Notes: generated by a model from the sequence alone, not told the origin. A stretch of 64,000 nt of DNA from JBMDXB01 sp048594975 (GCA_048594975.1 JBMDXQ010000006.1:1-64000); one strand, 5' to 3'; counted from the first letter of the stretch, positions 32,353 through 41,770 are shown. Program-made: numbers and translations.

Positions 32353-33624
32353 ATGAAGCGCGCGGTTCTGGCGCTGGCCGTCCTCGCCGCGATCGCCGGC
32401 GTCTACTGGAAGGCAATCGGCGCGTACTTCTACGAAGACGACTTTGCCTGGCTGATGACGACGTTCACGTTCCAGCCGGCGCGGATCCTCGACCTCGCTT
32501 CCTACAACCACTTCTACCGCCCGGTCATCGAGCTCTATTTCTGGATCGCCGCGCCGCTGTTTGGCGGCTCGCCGGTCCTCTTTCATGCCGTCAGCGTCGG
32601 CCTGCACGTCCTCAACGCCCTGCTGCTCTTCGCCTTCGCGCGCCAGGCAACGGGGAACGAGCGCTTCGCGTTCGTGTCGGCCTGGTTCTTCGTGGGCATT
32701 CCCGGCTACGTCGAGGCGATTGCCTGGGTCGGCGCGCTGGCCGAGCCGATCGGTGCAGTGTTCGGGTGCCTGTCGCTCTGGAGTTTCTCGTGGTTCTCCA
32801 GGGCCGGCGGTGGAGGGTGGCGTGCGCTGTCGCTCGCGGCCTTCGCGCTCGCGCTGCTGACCCACGAGAGCTCGGTCGTCTTCTTCCCGCTGCTCGTGCT
32901 CTCCGCCTGGGCGTTCTCCTCCGCCGGCGGCCTGCGCGGCTGGCGCACGTACCTGCGGTGGTTCTGGCCGTACGTCCTGATCCTGGTCGCTTATCTCGCC
33001 ATCGACCTGCCGATCAACGCTCGCAACTACGTCGTCGGCGAGAACCTCTACCGCCCCGGCTTCCACGTCGTGGGCAACACGCTGCGATACGTGGTGACGC
33101 TCTACGTCGGGCGCCACGACCTGCCGACGTATGTCGGTACGGCCGTAATCGCGGTGGTCCTGCTGGTGCGCGGCAGCCGACGCGTGCGGTTTGCGACCGC
33201 CTGGATGCTGCTCGCGTTGATGCCGTTCGCACCGTTCACCTGGGCGAACACGTCACGCTACCTGTACCTGTCGGCGCTGGGCCTGGCGATGCTGCTCGCG
33301 GAACTGATCGAGTGGATCGATCGCGCGCTGGCTTGCCGGATGGGGCCGACGGCGCGGCGCGCGGCTCTCGGCCTCCTTGTCGCCGCTGTCGGCGTCCGCT
33401 TCTGCTTGTTCGCGGCCGAGGGCGTGGAGCGCTTCGCGGAACGAACGGAGGAGTACCGCCGCTTCGTCCTGGACATTCGTGCGCGCTACCCGCAGTTGCC
33501 GCCCGACGCCGAGATCCCGATCGACAAGGCCGTCGCCGACCGGCTGCACCACCGCTACCTGCAGGACGCCATCCGGTGGGAGTACCGGGACCCGACCATC
33601 GACCTCATGCCGGTGTCGCGCTGA
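32353..33624 (+). CDS. Polytopic membrane protein, GT-C glycosyltransferase-like
   Basis: A 423-residue membrane protein with about ten helices. The first external loop carries an acidic pair directly after helix 1 (AYFYEDDFAWLM), the typical catalytic-loop position of GT-C/PMT-like glycosyltransferases that use lipid-linked sugars. WANTSRYLYLSALGLAML near residue 300 also resembles this class. The C-terminal 60 residues are soluble. The frame extends into the upstream repeat, but ATG at 32353 is the first sensible start. Acceptor and sugar donor unknown. Confidence 0.7.
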   Translation: MKRAVLALAVLAAIAGVYWKAIGAYFYEDDFAWLMTTFTFQPARILDLASYNHFYRPVIELYFWIAAPLFGGSPVLFHAVSVGLHVLNALLLFAFARQATGNERFAFVSAWFFVGIPGYVEAIAWVGALAEPIGAVFGCLSLWSFSWFSRAGGGGWRALSLAAFALALLTHESSVVFFPLLVLSAWAFSSAGGLRGWRTYLRWFWPYVLILVAYLAIDLPINARNYVVGENLYRPGFHVVGNTLRYVVTLYVGRHDLPTYVGTAVIAVVLLVRGSRRVRFATAWMLLALMPFAPFTWANTSRYLYLSALGLAMLLAELIEWIDRALACRMGPTARRAALGLLVAAVGVRFCLFAAEGVERFAERTEEYRRFVLDIRARYPQLPPDAEIPIDKAVADRLHHRYLQDAIRWEYRDPTIDLMPVSR

Positions 33625-33835
33625 GGCGGGCCGACGGCCACCTGACACGTCTTTTCCACGATGGCTGACGCCTCTGAGACGCAGCAGACGAAGGCGCGAA
33701 CGCCGTTCCTCCGTGCCTGCGTCACGCAACCGTGACTTGAATATTCGCGGCGCGTGACGCGAACCATGTGCTTGTGCTGACGTTCCGCGGAAGGGGCGCG
33801 GTGCCTTGCAGGCGAGAGCGAGCGAAAGCGAGCGA

Positions 33836-35521
33836 TCAGGACTTCTTCCCAGGCCCCCACAACGCCCGCCCGGGCTTCGCGCCGGTGTGCTCGCCGTCCT
33901 TCAACACGTGTCCGCCGTTCACGAACACGTGCGTCACTCCCACGGCGAACTGGTGGGGCTTTTCGAAGGTGGCCCGGTCGGCGATCGCCGCCGGGTCGAA
34001 GACGACGACGTCGGCGAACATGCCTTCGCGCAGGAAGCCGCGGCGATCGAGCTCGAGGTTGCTCGCGGGGAGACCGGTCAGCCTGCGGATCGCCTCCTCG
34101 AGCGGCATGACCTTCTCCTCGCGCACGTACTTGCCCAGCAGCCGCGCGAAATTGCCGTAGGCGCGCGGGTGCGGGTTCGCCTTCGTGAACGGCGGCTCGG
34201 GTGAGAGCGATCCGGCATCGGATCCGAACGACACCCAGGGCAGTTTCATCTGCCGGACGAGGTTCTCCTCGGACATCATGAAGTACACCGCCCCGACACG
34301 CGATCGGTCCTCCAGCACGAGGTCCATGATCGTCTCCTCGGGCGTCTTCCCCCGCATCTTCGCCACGTCGGCCAGCGTCCGCCCGGTCAGGGGTTTGAGC
34401 GCATCGTTCTTGAATTCGACGAGGAGCACGCGATCCGCCGATCCCGCTGCGAGATACAGGTTCTCCCAGTCGTCGCTGGGCGTCGTCATCGCTGCGCCGA
34501 TGGTCTTCCGCGTCTCCGAGTCCTGCAGCCTCTTGTAGAGCGCCTCGTACCCTCCGTCGAGCACCCACGGCGGCATCGCCGCGTCGAGGCCGGTCGCGCC
34601 GGCGGTATAGGTGTACATGTCCGCCGTGATCTTCAGGCCTTCTTTCCTCGCCGCTTCGATACGCGACATGACCTTGTCCATCTTCGGCCAGTTCGCTTGT
34701 CCCGCCGCCTTCAGGTGGTAGATCTCGGCGGGGATTCCCGCCTGGCGGCTGATGTGGATCAGCTCGTCGACCGCCTCGAGGAGCTTGTTGCCCTCGCTCC
34801 GCATGTGCGAGATGTACTTGCCGCGGTACTTCGCCGCCTCCCGGCACAGCTCGATCAGCTCCTCGGTGGAGGCGTAGAACGCCGGGGCGTAGATCAGCGA
34901 CGAACCGATTCCGAGTGCGCCCGCCTCCATCTCCTGCCGCACGAGCGCGCGCATCCGCTCCAGCTGCTCCGGCGCCGGCTTCCGATCCTCGAGCCCGATC
35001 ACGTATTCGCGGATCGTCGTCGCGCCGATGAACGAGGCGACGTTTGCCGAGGTGCCGCGGCGTTCGAGGTCTTGCAGGTACTCGGAGAGGGTCGTCCATG
35101 TGATCTCGTACTTCAGGTTTCCCATCTCCTCGTAGGCGCGCTTCTTCATCTCATCGGTGAGCGGCCCCATCGAGCTGCCCTCGCCGAAGATCTCCGTCGT
35201 CACCCCCGGGCGGATGTCGCTCTGCGATCGGCCGTCCACCAGCAGCGACTCGGTCGCCCACGAGAGCATGTTGATGAAGCCGGGCGCGACCGCCAGGCCG
35301 CTCGCGTCCACCATCGTGGCCGCCGCCGCGCCGGTGAGATCGCCGACGGCGGCGATGCGATCGCCTCGTATCGCCACGTCCGCCCGGCGCCCGCCGGCGC
35401 CGGTGCCGTCGTACACGGTGCCGCCGCGGATGACCACGTCGAACGAGGCGGGCTGTTGCGCCGAAGCTGCGGTGCAGGCAGACGAGAGGAGGAGCGCGAG
35501 GACAATGGCGATCGGACGCAT
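33836..35521 (-). CDS. D-aminoacylase-family amidohydrolase lacking the HxH motif
   Basis: A 561-residue secreted amidohydrolase of the N-acyl-D-amino-acid deacylase group, with signal peptide (IVLALLLSSACTAASA). The usual GFIDxHxH metal motif reads GFINMLSWATESLL, so the beta-1 histidines are absent, while later elements remain (YISHMRSEGNKLLEAVDELIHI; EIYHLKAAG; FGSDAGSLSPEPPF; ANPHPRAYGNFARLLGKYVREE). The frame is open upstream but ATG at 35521 restores a proper signal peptide. Its paralog at 44368 keeps the HxH. It may use a single-metal site or have shifted chemistry; substrate unknown. Confidence 0.87.
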   Translation of the reverse strand: MRPIAIVLALLLSSACTAASAQQPASFDVVIRGGTVYDGTGAGGRRADVAIRGDRIAAVGDLTGAAAATMVDASGLAVAPGFINMLSWATESLLVDGRSQSDIRPGVTTEIFGEGSSMGPLTDEMKKRAYEEMGNLKYEITWTTLSEYLQDLERRGTSANVASFIGATTIREYVIGLEDRKPAPEQLERMRALVRQEMEAGALGIGSSLIYAPAFYASTEELIELCREAAKYRGKYISHMRSEGNKLLEAVDELIHISRQAGIPAEIYHLKAAGQANWPKMDKVMSRIEAARKEGLKITADMYTYTAGATGLDAAMPPWVLDGGYEALYKRLQDSETRKTIGAAMTTPSDDWENLYLAAGSADRVLLVEFKNDALKPLTGRTLADVAKMRGKTPEETIMDLVLEDRSRVGAVYFMMSEENLVRQMKLPWVSFGSDAGSLSPEPPFTKANPHPRAYGNFARLLGKYVREEKVMPLEEAIRRLTGLPASNLELDRRGFLREGMFADVVVFDPAAIADRATFEKPHQFAVGVTHVFVNGGHVLKDGEHTGAKPGRALWGPGKKS

Positions 35522-35631
35522 GCGCGGATTATATGCGGTGCCGTTTCGCCGGCGTTTCGCCGACCACCGCTGCGATCTCGTGTCAACCGCCGCGCCCGCG
35601 CGCGTCCTCGCCGTCCGGTAGCGTGTCGCGA

Positions 35632-35922
35632 TCAGCGCGAGAGCACGTGCAGCCAGGGGACGATGGCGCCGAACAGGTACAGCGCCGTCAGGACGGCGAG
35701 CGTCCGAATCGTGCCGACGAGATAGAGGAGCGTGCCGCACCCGCAGGCGAGCAGTTTGGCGACGAGGAGCGCCGGTCCGGCACCCGCGAGGTGGATCAGC
35801 GTGCGAAGGAGGGGATTCGCTTCGGCCGAGCTTCCGAAGATCGCTACGGCGACATAGGTGATGAGGCCGTCGGCGACCTGCAGAATGAGGAAGACGGTGA
35901 AGGTGAGCCGCCCGGCAGACAC
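35632..35922 (-). CDS. Small DUF5658-like membrane protein
   Basis: A 96-residue protein with three predicted helices. The FLILQVADGLITYVAVAIFGSSAEANPLL segment is characteristic of the DUF5658 type (Asp in helix 1, E-x-NPLL after it). Function unknown. It is read in the same direction as, and upstream of, the amidohydrolase gene. Confidence 0.75.
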   Translation of the reverse strand: MSAGRLTFTVFLILQVADGLITYVAVAIFGSSAEANPLLRTLIHLAGAGPALLVAKLLACGCGTLLYLVGTIRTLAVLTALYLFGAIVPWLHVLSR

Positions 35923-36130
35923 ACCCGCCGCCGTGCAATTACGGATCCGTCGCGGCGGCGCGCAAATCCGGCGTTAGCCGCCGACAAGTCTGCCCCGGGA
36001 TAGGCTTTCATCTTCTTCGGGTCACACCCCGTCTCGCTCCCCCGGGGCCGCCTCTGAACTCGTAAGGACGTTGCCCGGAGCGGGGCCGGGTGCCCGCACA
36101 TGGTTGTGCGAGGGCGAGCAGCCGGCGCAC
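35923..36130. other. GC-rich intergenic region
   Basis: About 200 bases upstream of the DUF5658 gene with short inverted GC tracts (CCCCCGGGG) but no gene and no riboswitch consensus that I can recognise. Confidence 0.4.
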
Positions 36131-37480
36131 TTACTTCCCCTGCCACCCCGGCCGCGTCAGCCAGACCGGCATCGGCTGCGCGGTTGGCTTGAGCGTGTAC
36201 CGGTAGGCCTCGATCTGCCACGCGTCGTCCGCGCGATGCAGGACGAGCGTGGCCTGTCCCTCGAAGAGGGGCAGCTCCTTGCCGCCGGCGTCCCTCACGC
36301 CCACCAGGTTCCACCGGCCGTCGGCGACCGCCACGTCCGGCGTGATGCAGCGCGCGTAGGTCAGCGTCAGCGGGTGCTTGGAGTTGCGGTACTCGCGGCG
36401 GGCGAAGAGCTCTGCGCGCGAGGTCCGGATCACCTCGCGGCCCCGCTCGATGTTGCCGTCGGGGTGCAAGACGTCGCCCAGCGCCGCCCAGAGACCCGCC
36501 AGGCGCTCCGCATCCGCCGTCGCCCAGTAATAGCTGTAGGCCGGGCCGACCTGCATGATGCGCCTGAGGTCCCCGGGAGTGCAGTTGTCCGGGGACGGCT
36601 CGCCCGCGGCCGCCGCCGGCGCCGGCCCCGAACGCGCCCTCTGCTGGCGCCGCGGCGACGGCGCGGGCAGCGGCGTGGATCGAAGCTTCTCGATGTCGTC
36701 GAGGATCGTGGTGGTCAGCGCGGTGGCAATCGCCGCGCCTTTCTGCGCCGTCGCCAGCGTCGGGTCTCCCCATACGCCGCTCTCCGAGTACACGCCCTCG
36801 CCGCCGGCCCGCCGAGTGAGGCGCACGGCCCGGCCTGCCGAAGGGCGGAACTCGCGGACCGCCTTTGCCATGTCGACCGACGACGGGGCGATGTGCAGCA
36901 TGAGGGAGGTTTCCACTTCGTCGGCGTGTGTGCCGCCAGCCTGCTGCCGGATTCCCCGCGAGGCGGACTCGGCGCCCGCGGCGAAGTCGGTGTAGCGCAG
37001 CAGGATCCCCTCCGCCGCGAGCACGGAAGCGGCCGGCTCCAGCGCCCGTACCGTCGACACGCCGGTGTTCAGGACGTAGAACCGCCGCGGGCCGAAACGC
37101 GCCAGGCTGCGCACGACGTCGACCGTCAGATCGCGCGCCGTCTCCAGACCGAGCGTGGTGCTGCCAGGGTATTCGACGAATGCCGGGTAGAAGTGATACG
37201 TCAGCGCCGGCGCGACCACGACGGTCGCCGACTCGATGACGCGCCGCGCGAAATACTCCGCGATCGCCACGTCGTTGCGGAGCCTCAGGTGCGGCCCGTG
37301 CTCCTTGGCGGCCGCGCCGACGGGAAGAACGACGACCGTATTCGGCTGGAGCAGCGCTTCGGCCTCTGGCCACGTGTGGTTCTCGAGTCGATAGCCGCGC
37401 GGCCCGTCCTGGGCCAGCATCGCCGCCACGGCAAGCAGCATGGCCGCGGCCGTCCCGAGTCCGAGCGTCCATTTGTGCAT
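36131..37480 (-). CDS. Secreted creatininase-like domain fused to a SnoaL-type domain
   Basis: A 449-residue protein starting at the ATG at 37480 (AGGAGG 4 bases upstream) with a signal peptide (TLGLGTAAAMLLAVAAMLA). Residues about 30-265 are creatininase family: VVVLPVGAAAKEHGPHLRLRNDVAIAEYFARRV supplies the metal-binding Glu/His/Asp, with HADEVETSLMLHI and GVWGDPTLAT later. After a Pro/Arg/Ala linker, residues about 320-445 look like a SnoaL/NTF2-fold domain (SYYWATADAERLAGLWAALGDVLHPDG...WQIEAYRYTLKP). Creatininase relatives hydrolyse amides; the role here is unknown. Domain fusion plus export is unusual. Confidence 0.82.
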   Translation of the reverse strand: MHKWTLGLGTAAAMLLAVAAMLAQDGPRGYRLENHTWPEAEALLQPNTVVVLPVGAAAKEHGPHLRLRNDVAIAEYFARRVIESATVVVAPALTYHFYPAFVEYPGSTTLGLETARDLTVDVVRSLARFGPRRFYVLNTGVSTVRALEPAASVLAAEGILLRYTDFAAGAESASRGIRQQAGGTHADEVETSLMLHIAPSSVDMAKAVREFRPSAGRAVRLTRRAGGEGVYSESGVWGDPTLATAQKGAAIATALTTTILDDIEKLRSTPLPAPSPRRQQRARSGPAPAAAAGEPSPDNCTPGDLRRIMQVGPAYSYYWATADAERLAGLWAALGDVLHPDGNIERGREVIRTSRAELFARREYRNSKHPLTLTYARCITPDVAVADGRWNLVGVRDAGGKELPLFEGQATLVLHRADDAWQIEAYRYTLKPTAQPMPVWLTRPGWQGK

Positions 37481-37598
37481 GACGCCTCCTGCCGCTGCAT
37501 CTGACGTCACGTCCGGTGCCACGGACTGTACAGGAAAATGGCGCCGCGGGGACCGGGCGGAGGATCGCGTTTGGCGGTATGTTGGGTGTGCCCTGGCG

Positions 37599-38363
37599 AT
37601 GGACTGGAACGCCGTCTGCTACCACCGCTTGTCCGACCCGCAGCTCGCCTGGGGGCGGCGCGTCGCGGCGACGCTGGAGCCGAGGGCGGGCGAGCGCATC
37701 CTCGATCTCGGATGCGGAACCGGTCGGCTCACGACCGAGCTCGCGGCGCGCTTCCCTGCAGCGCGCTTCATCGGCGCCGACCTGTCGCAGGCGATGCTCG
37801 CCGAAGCCCGGCGCGCCGGCGGGGGGGTCGCGTTCGTGAGGGCCGACGGCCTGCAGCTGCCGTTCGCGGCCGCGTTCGACGCCGCCTTCAGCGCCGCGAC
37901 CTTCCACTGGATCACCGATCATCGCGCGCTCTTCCGGCAGATCCACTCGGTTCTGAAGCCCGGCGGGCGGCTGGTCGCGCAGTGCGGCGGCGGGCGGAAC
38001 CTGCAGCGGCTGCTCGACCGCGCCCACGCGCTCATGGACAGCGAGCGGTTCGGCCGCTTCTTCTCCGGCTGGCGTGATCCCTGGCTCTTCGCCGGCGAGG
38101 AGGACACGCGGCGGCGCCTCGGGGAGGCCGGTTTCGAGGCGATCGACGTGTCGCTCGAGCCGGCGCCGACGACGCTGCCCGGCAGGGCGGCGTTTGCGGA
38201 GTTCATCGCCTGCGTGTGCGTCCGCCACCACGTGGACGCGTTGCCAGCCGGCGAGCGGGCGCTGTTCGTGGACGCGCTGGCTGACGCCGCGGCCGGCGAC
38301 GACCCGCCGTTCACGCTCGATTACTGGCGGTTGAACCTCGCCGCCCGCACGCGGGGCGCATGA
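37599..38363 (+). CDS. SAM-dependent methyltransferase (type 11)
   Basis: A 254-residue class I methyltransferase. The SAM motif is ERILDLGCGTGRLTTEL (about 35-50), followed by the acidic residue in FIGADLSQAML and a post-I motif FDAAFSAATFHWITDHRALF. It resembles trans-aconitate-methyltransferase-like proteins. ATG at 37599 is used; upstream open frame is divergent promoter DNA. Its stop overlaps the ATG of the MutS-like gene by four bases, so the two are translated together. Confidence 0.87.
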   Translation: MDWNAVCYHRLSDPQLAWGRRVAATLEPRAGERILDLGCGTGRLTTELAARFPAARFIGADLSQAMLAEARRAGGGVAFVRADGLQLPFAAAFDAAFSAATFHWITDHRALFRQIHSVLKPGGRLVAQCGGGRNLQRLLDRAHALMDSERFGRFFSGWRDPWLFAGEEDTRRRLGEAGFEAIDVSLEPAPTTLPGRAAFAEFIACVCVRHHVDALPAGERALFVDALADAAAGDDPPFTLDYWRLNLAARTRGA

Positions 38364-40168
38364 TCAACGGCTACCGGCAGCGGGCCGACGGCCATGCCGT
38401 CCTGCGCGACGCGCTTCGCCGTCGATCGACGTTCATCGCCAGGCTCCGGCTGGCGAGCTTCCTCGTCGGCGGCGTCTTCCTCGTCTCTGGGCTCCGCATG
38501 CAGGAAGCCGCCGCCATCTACGCCGGCCTCGGCTGCTTCTCGCTCTTCGGCGCGCTGGTCGTGCGGCACGCGCGTATCGAGGAGGGAGTCGAGTGGCACG
38601 AAGCGCTCCGGATCGTCAACGAGCGCGCGATCGCGCGCATCGAGCGACGCTGGGACGACCTGCCCGCGGGAGACGCTTCCCCCTCGATCGACCAGGCCCA
38701 CCATCCGTACGCGATCGATCTCGACCTGTTCGGGCGCGCTTCGCTCTTCCAGCTGCTCGGCCCGGCCGCAACGCCGCTCGGCGGCGGCACACTCGCGCGC
38801 TGGCTGATGCAGCCGGCCGGGCGCGCGGAGATCCTCGACCGCCAGGACGCGGTGGGCGAGCTCGTCGACCCCGTCGAGTGGCGCCTCGAGCTGGCGGCGC
38901 ACGGCCACATCGCGCACGGCTGGGAGGAGGTGGACGTGACGCGCCTGCTCGCGTGGGCGGAAGGACCTCAGGCGCCGCACCTGCGGCTGCTGGTCGCCGT
39001 CACGATCGTAATCCTCGCGTCCTTCTGGGTGCTGCTCGCGCTGTTCGCCTGGGAGGTCCTCGACGCGGCGTGGTTCGGCATCCCGCTCATCGTCTCCGTC
39101 GTGATTTCGTTTGCGCTCAGCAAGCCGATCCAGACCGCATTCGACCGGGCGGGCAGCGGCGAGCGCTCGCTCGAGCGCTACGCGGTGATCCTCGAGCAGG
39201 TCTCGGCCCGCACCTTCACATCAGCGCGGCTCGCGCGGCTGCACGGCATGCTCTCGGGCGACGGCGGGTCGCCGCGCGCGATGCGGCGGCTGAACCGCAT
39301 CCTCGGGTGCGCGGAGTTGCGGCGCGGCGCGGCGATCCTGCACGGGCCCATCCAGGTGCTCACGCTGTGGGATTTCTGGGTGCTCTTCGCCCTCGAGCGG
39401 TGGCGCCGGACTGCCGGCGTGCACGTCCGACAGTGGCTGGAGGCGCTCGCCGAGATCGATGCGCTCGCCGTCCTCGCCGCGCTCCAGCACGACAACCCGG
39501 GCTGGTCCCGCCCCGAGATCGTGGCCGAGCCGCTCTACACCGCCGAGGCGCTCGGCCACCCGCTCCTGCCCGCGACTCACCGCGTCGCCAACGACGTCGC
39601 CGTCGGACCTCCCGGCACGATCCTGCTGGTAACCGGCTCGAACATGTCGGGCAAGAGCACGCTGCTGCGAGCGATCGGCCTCAACGTGGTGCTGGCGCAG
39701 GCGGGCGCCTGCGCGTGCGCGTCGCGGCTGCGCACGCCGGCGGTCCACCTGCAGACCAGCATCCGCGTCCAGGACTCGCTGGAGCTCGGCCTCTCGTACT
39801 TCATGGCGGCCCTCGCGCGTCTGAAGGCGGTGGTGGACGCGGCGGAGACCTCGCGCGGCGGGCCGCAGCTGATGTACCTGCTCGACGAGATCCTGCAGGG
39901 GACCAACAGCGTGGAACGCAGCGTGGCGGTCCGGGCGGTGGCCCGACACCTGCTCGACGCCGGAGCAATCGGTGCGATGACGACCCACGACCTGTCGCTC
40001 GCCGGCGAGGAGCCGCTGAAGTCCGCGGGGCGGCTCGTGCACTTCACGGAGACCGTCGAAGCCTCCGGCGCGATGTCGTTCGACTACCGGCTCCGCCCTG
40101 GCCTGGCGACATCCCGCAACGCCCTTCGCCTCATGCAGATGATCGGGATCGACGTCAAGCCGTCCTGA
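38360..40168 (+). CDS. MutS-family ATPase with membrane helices
   Basis: A 602-residue protein. The C-terminal ~200 residues are a MutS-type ATPase: Walker A TGSNMSGKSTLLRAIG (about 425), Q-loop/QAGACACAS, signature DSLELGLSYFMAALARL, Walker B YLLDEILQGTNSVER, and the H-switch MTTHDLSLA. The N-terminal part has no mismatch-recognition domain; instead there are two hydrophobic pairs (about 32-75 and 212-250) predicted to cross the membrane. This is the poorly studied MutS-related membrane group (often annotated MutS family DNA mismatch repair protein); a role in ordinary mismatch repair is doubtful. Coupled to the upstream methyltransferase. Confidence 0.88.
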   Translation: MINGYRQRADGHAVLRDALRRRSTFIARLRLASFLVGGVFLVSGLRMQEAAAIYAGLGCFSLFGALVVRHARIEEGVEWHEALRIVNERAIARIERRWDDLPAGDASPSIDQAHHPYAIDLDLFGRASLFQLLGPAATPLGGGTLARWLMQPAGRAEILDRQDAVGELVDPVEWRLELAAHGHIAHGWEEVDVTRLLAWAEGPQAPHLRLLVAVTIVILASFWVLLALFAWEVLDAAWFGIPLIVSVVISFALSKPIQTAFDRAGSGERSLERYAVILEQVSARTFTSARLARLHGMLSGDGGSPRAMRRLNRILGCAELRRGAAILHGPIQVLTLWDFWVLFALERWRRTAGVHVRQWLEALAEIDALAVLAALQHDNPGWSRPEIVAEPLYTAEALGHPLLPATHRVANDVAVGPPGTILLVTGSNMSGKSTLLRAIGLNVVLAQAGACACASRLRTPAVHLQTSIRVQDSLELGLSYFMAALARLKAVVDAAETSRGGPQLMYLLDEILQGTNSVERSVAVRAVARHLLDAGAIGAMTTHDLSLAGEEPLKSAGRLVHFTETVEASGAMSFDYRLRPGLATSRNALRLMQMIGIDVKPS

Positions 40169-40235
40169 GGCTTGCAGGCTGCGGTGCCGCCGCGGTGCGC
40201 GGCCGCAGCGTTTCGCGATCGCGATTCGGCCTCGC

Positions 40236-40264
40236 GAGTGCCACTCCACTCGCGAGTGGCACTC
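40236..40264. repeat. Nested palindromes GAGTGCCACTC/GAGTGGCACTC
   Basis: An 11-bp stem with a 7-base loop (40236-40264) overlaps a 14-base perfect palindrome CCACTCGCGAGTGG (40246-40259). No T-run follows. It lies just upstream of the ribosome site of the small broken gene. Confidence 0.5.
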
Positions 40265-40295
40265 CAATTGCGAGCCACGCCGCCAGGAGGAACTG

Positions 40296-40456
40296 GTGAG
40301 CAAACGAACCTACGGCATCCTGGCGGCATCGTCGGATCGGCGCTCGGCGCGTGGTGGCTCGCCCGGCGCCGCGCCGCTATGGTGAGACCCGATCGCGGTA
40401 CCGTGATCTTCGACAACACGCCCGCAGCGACGGACCTGCCTGCCGGCGTTCTCTGA
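40296..40456 (+). pseudogene. Small membrane protein gene with a one-base deletion
   Basis: AGGAGG (40285-40290) precedes GTG at 40296, which begins VSKRTYGILA; in a second frame the sequence continues GIVGSALGAWWLARRR and runs to DNTPAATDLPAGVL and a TGA at 40454-40456. Adding one base near 40322 would join them into a 54-residue one-helix protein. A mutation or a sequencing error could be responsible. Family not recognised. Confidence 0.5.
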
Positions 40457-40500
40457 AGGCTGAATCCGCGACGCGCGGCTGATGCGGGCGGTCTCCGGCC

Positions 40501-41433
40501 TCAGCCGGAGGCGCCGATGGCCGAGGCGCGGCGGACGCGCTGCCTGCGGTGGTTGACGAACGCGCGCGGGTGCAGCACGCCGAGGGTCACCGCCTTCTGC
40601 GCCGCGGGAATCCACTCGCCGGCGCGGGCGTGTTCGCGGATCTCGACGAAGAGGAGCGATCCGTAGTACTCGCGCCAGTACCGGCAGCCGTCGCGGTACG
40701 CCGCCAGCGCGTCGGCATCGCCGTCGATGTACGGCACCTGGCGGCGCAGCACCATCAGCATCTCGCGAAGCATCCGGGCGGCGTTGCTGCGGATATTGCG
40801 ATCGTGCCGGCGGTAGTGCGCGACGAGCTGCCCGTGATCGTGGATGGGATAGGTGCGCGCGAGGCGCAGGTACAGCTCGTAATCCGCCGATCCGCTCATC
40901 GCCTGGTTGAACGTCCCGCAGCGCTCGAGTGCGTGGCGGCGGAACATGACGTTTGCCGGCGTCCAGATGTAGTTCTGGCGCAGCAGCTCCACGTAGGGGC
41001 GACGGTCGATGCGCGGCTGAAGCGGCGTCGGCAGCAACGTGCCGTCGGCCGCCATCATCTGGCACCGGCCGTAGACGAAGACCGCCTCGGGATGCTCGTC
41101 GAGCGCGCGTGCACCGAGGTCCAGCGCGCCGTGCGCGAGGTGATCGTCTGAATCCAGGAAAACGACGAGCTCGCCGCTGCTCTCGCGAAAGCCGCGATTG
41201 CGCGCCGCGGCGACGCCCGAATTGGCCTGGTGGACGACGCGGACGGTCAGCGTCCCTACGGTTTTCGTCCGCCCGCACTCGTCGGCGATGTCGCCGGACC
41301 CGTCGGTCGAGCCGTCGTCGACGATGACGACCTCGACCGGTCGGGACGTCGCCTCGATGCTGTCGACCGCCTCGCGGAGGTACCGCGCGTGGTTGTAGCA
41401 GGGGATGACGACGGATATCAGCGGTGGGGGCAT
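40501..41433 (-). CDS. Glycosyltransferase family 2
   Basis: A 310-residue GT-A enzyme: SVVIPCYNHARYLREAVDSI at the N-terminus, VEVVIVDDGSTDGS (nucleotide-sugar Asp), and the DxD motif in VVFLDSDDHLAHGALDLG. The C-terminal ~90 residues are helical with no transmembrane segment. It transfers a sugar from an NDP-donor to an unknown acceptor, probably for polysaccharide. Divergent from the lipoprotein gene. Confidence 0.9.
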   Translation of the reverse strand: MPPPLISVVIPCYNHARYLREAVDSIEATSRPVEVVIVDDGSTDGSGDIADECGRTKTVGTLTVRVVHQANSGVAAARNRGFRESSGELVVFLDSDDHLAHGALDLGARALDEHPEAVFVYGRCQMMAADGTLLPTPLQPRIDRRPYVELLRQNYIWTPANVMFRRHALERCGTFNQAMSGSADYELYLRLARTYPIHDHGQLVAHYRRHDRNIRSNAARMLREMLMVLRRQVPYIDGDADALAAYRDGCRYWREYYGSLLFVEIREHARAGEWIPAAQKAVTLGVLHPRAFVNHRRQRVRRASAIGASG

Positions 41434-41770
41434 AGGCAGTGCCCTGCCGGGAGGAGGCGGCGGGGGAAACCGGCACCACCGCGATCCGCCGGCCCGGTCA
41501 CGAGTCGTTGGACGAGCGACGGAGACGTCATATCCGTCGGCGAAATAGCAAGAAGATCACCAGCCGGGTGAATAACGCTACCCGCGCGCGTTCAGCGTGT
41601 TACCGCTGATTCGGCGAGTCAGCCCGTCCTGGACGTGGGCGAAAATACGTCGATCGTGTAAAAAGGCGTTCCCCGGTCGAGTGTGCGGCGCTCGTGTGCG
41701 CCGGGCTCTGCCACAGCAGGCACTGACTCGCGTGGCCCCGCGCTTGCAGCCGCGGCTGCCGAGTAACACC
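41434..41770. other. Divergent intergenic region
   Basis: 337 bases between the GT2 and the lipoprotein starts. It must hold both promoters, but I see no convincing -35/-10 pair, repeat or RNA structure. One frame is open through it, giving an arginine-rich translation that does not look like protein. Confidence 0.5.

Noticed and set aside
35923..36130. Riboswitch before the DUF5658 gene
   Set aside because: No match to cobalamin, c-di-GMP or c-di-AMP consensus cores could be seen; only GC-rich inverted tracts.
35844..38231. 795-residue minus-strand open frame
   Set aside because: It runs against or out of frame with the creatininase fusion and methyltransferase genes and has no domain signature.
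40172..40456. 94-residue intact gene after the MutS-like ATPase
   Set aside because: Its first half is repeat DNA; the ribosome site and conserved-looking start at 40296 point to a shorter, frameshifted gene.
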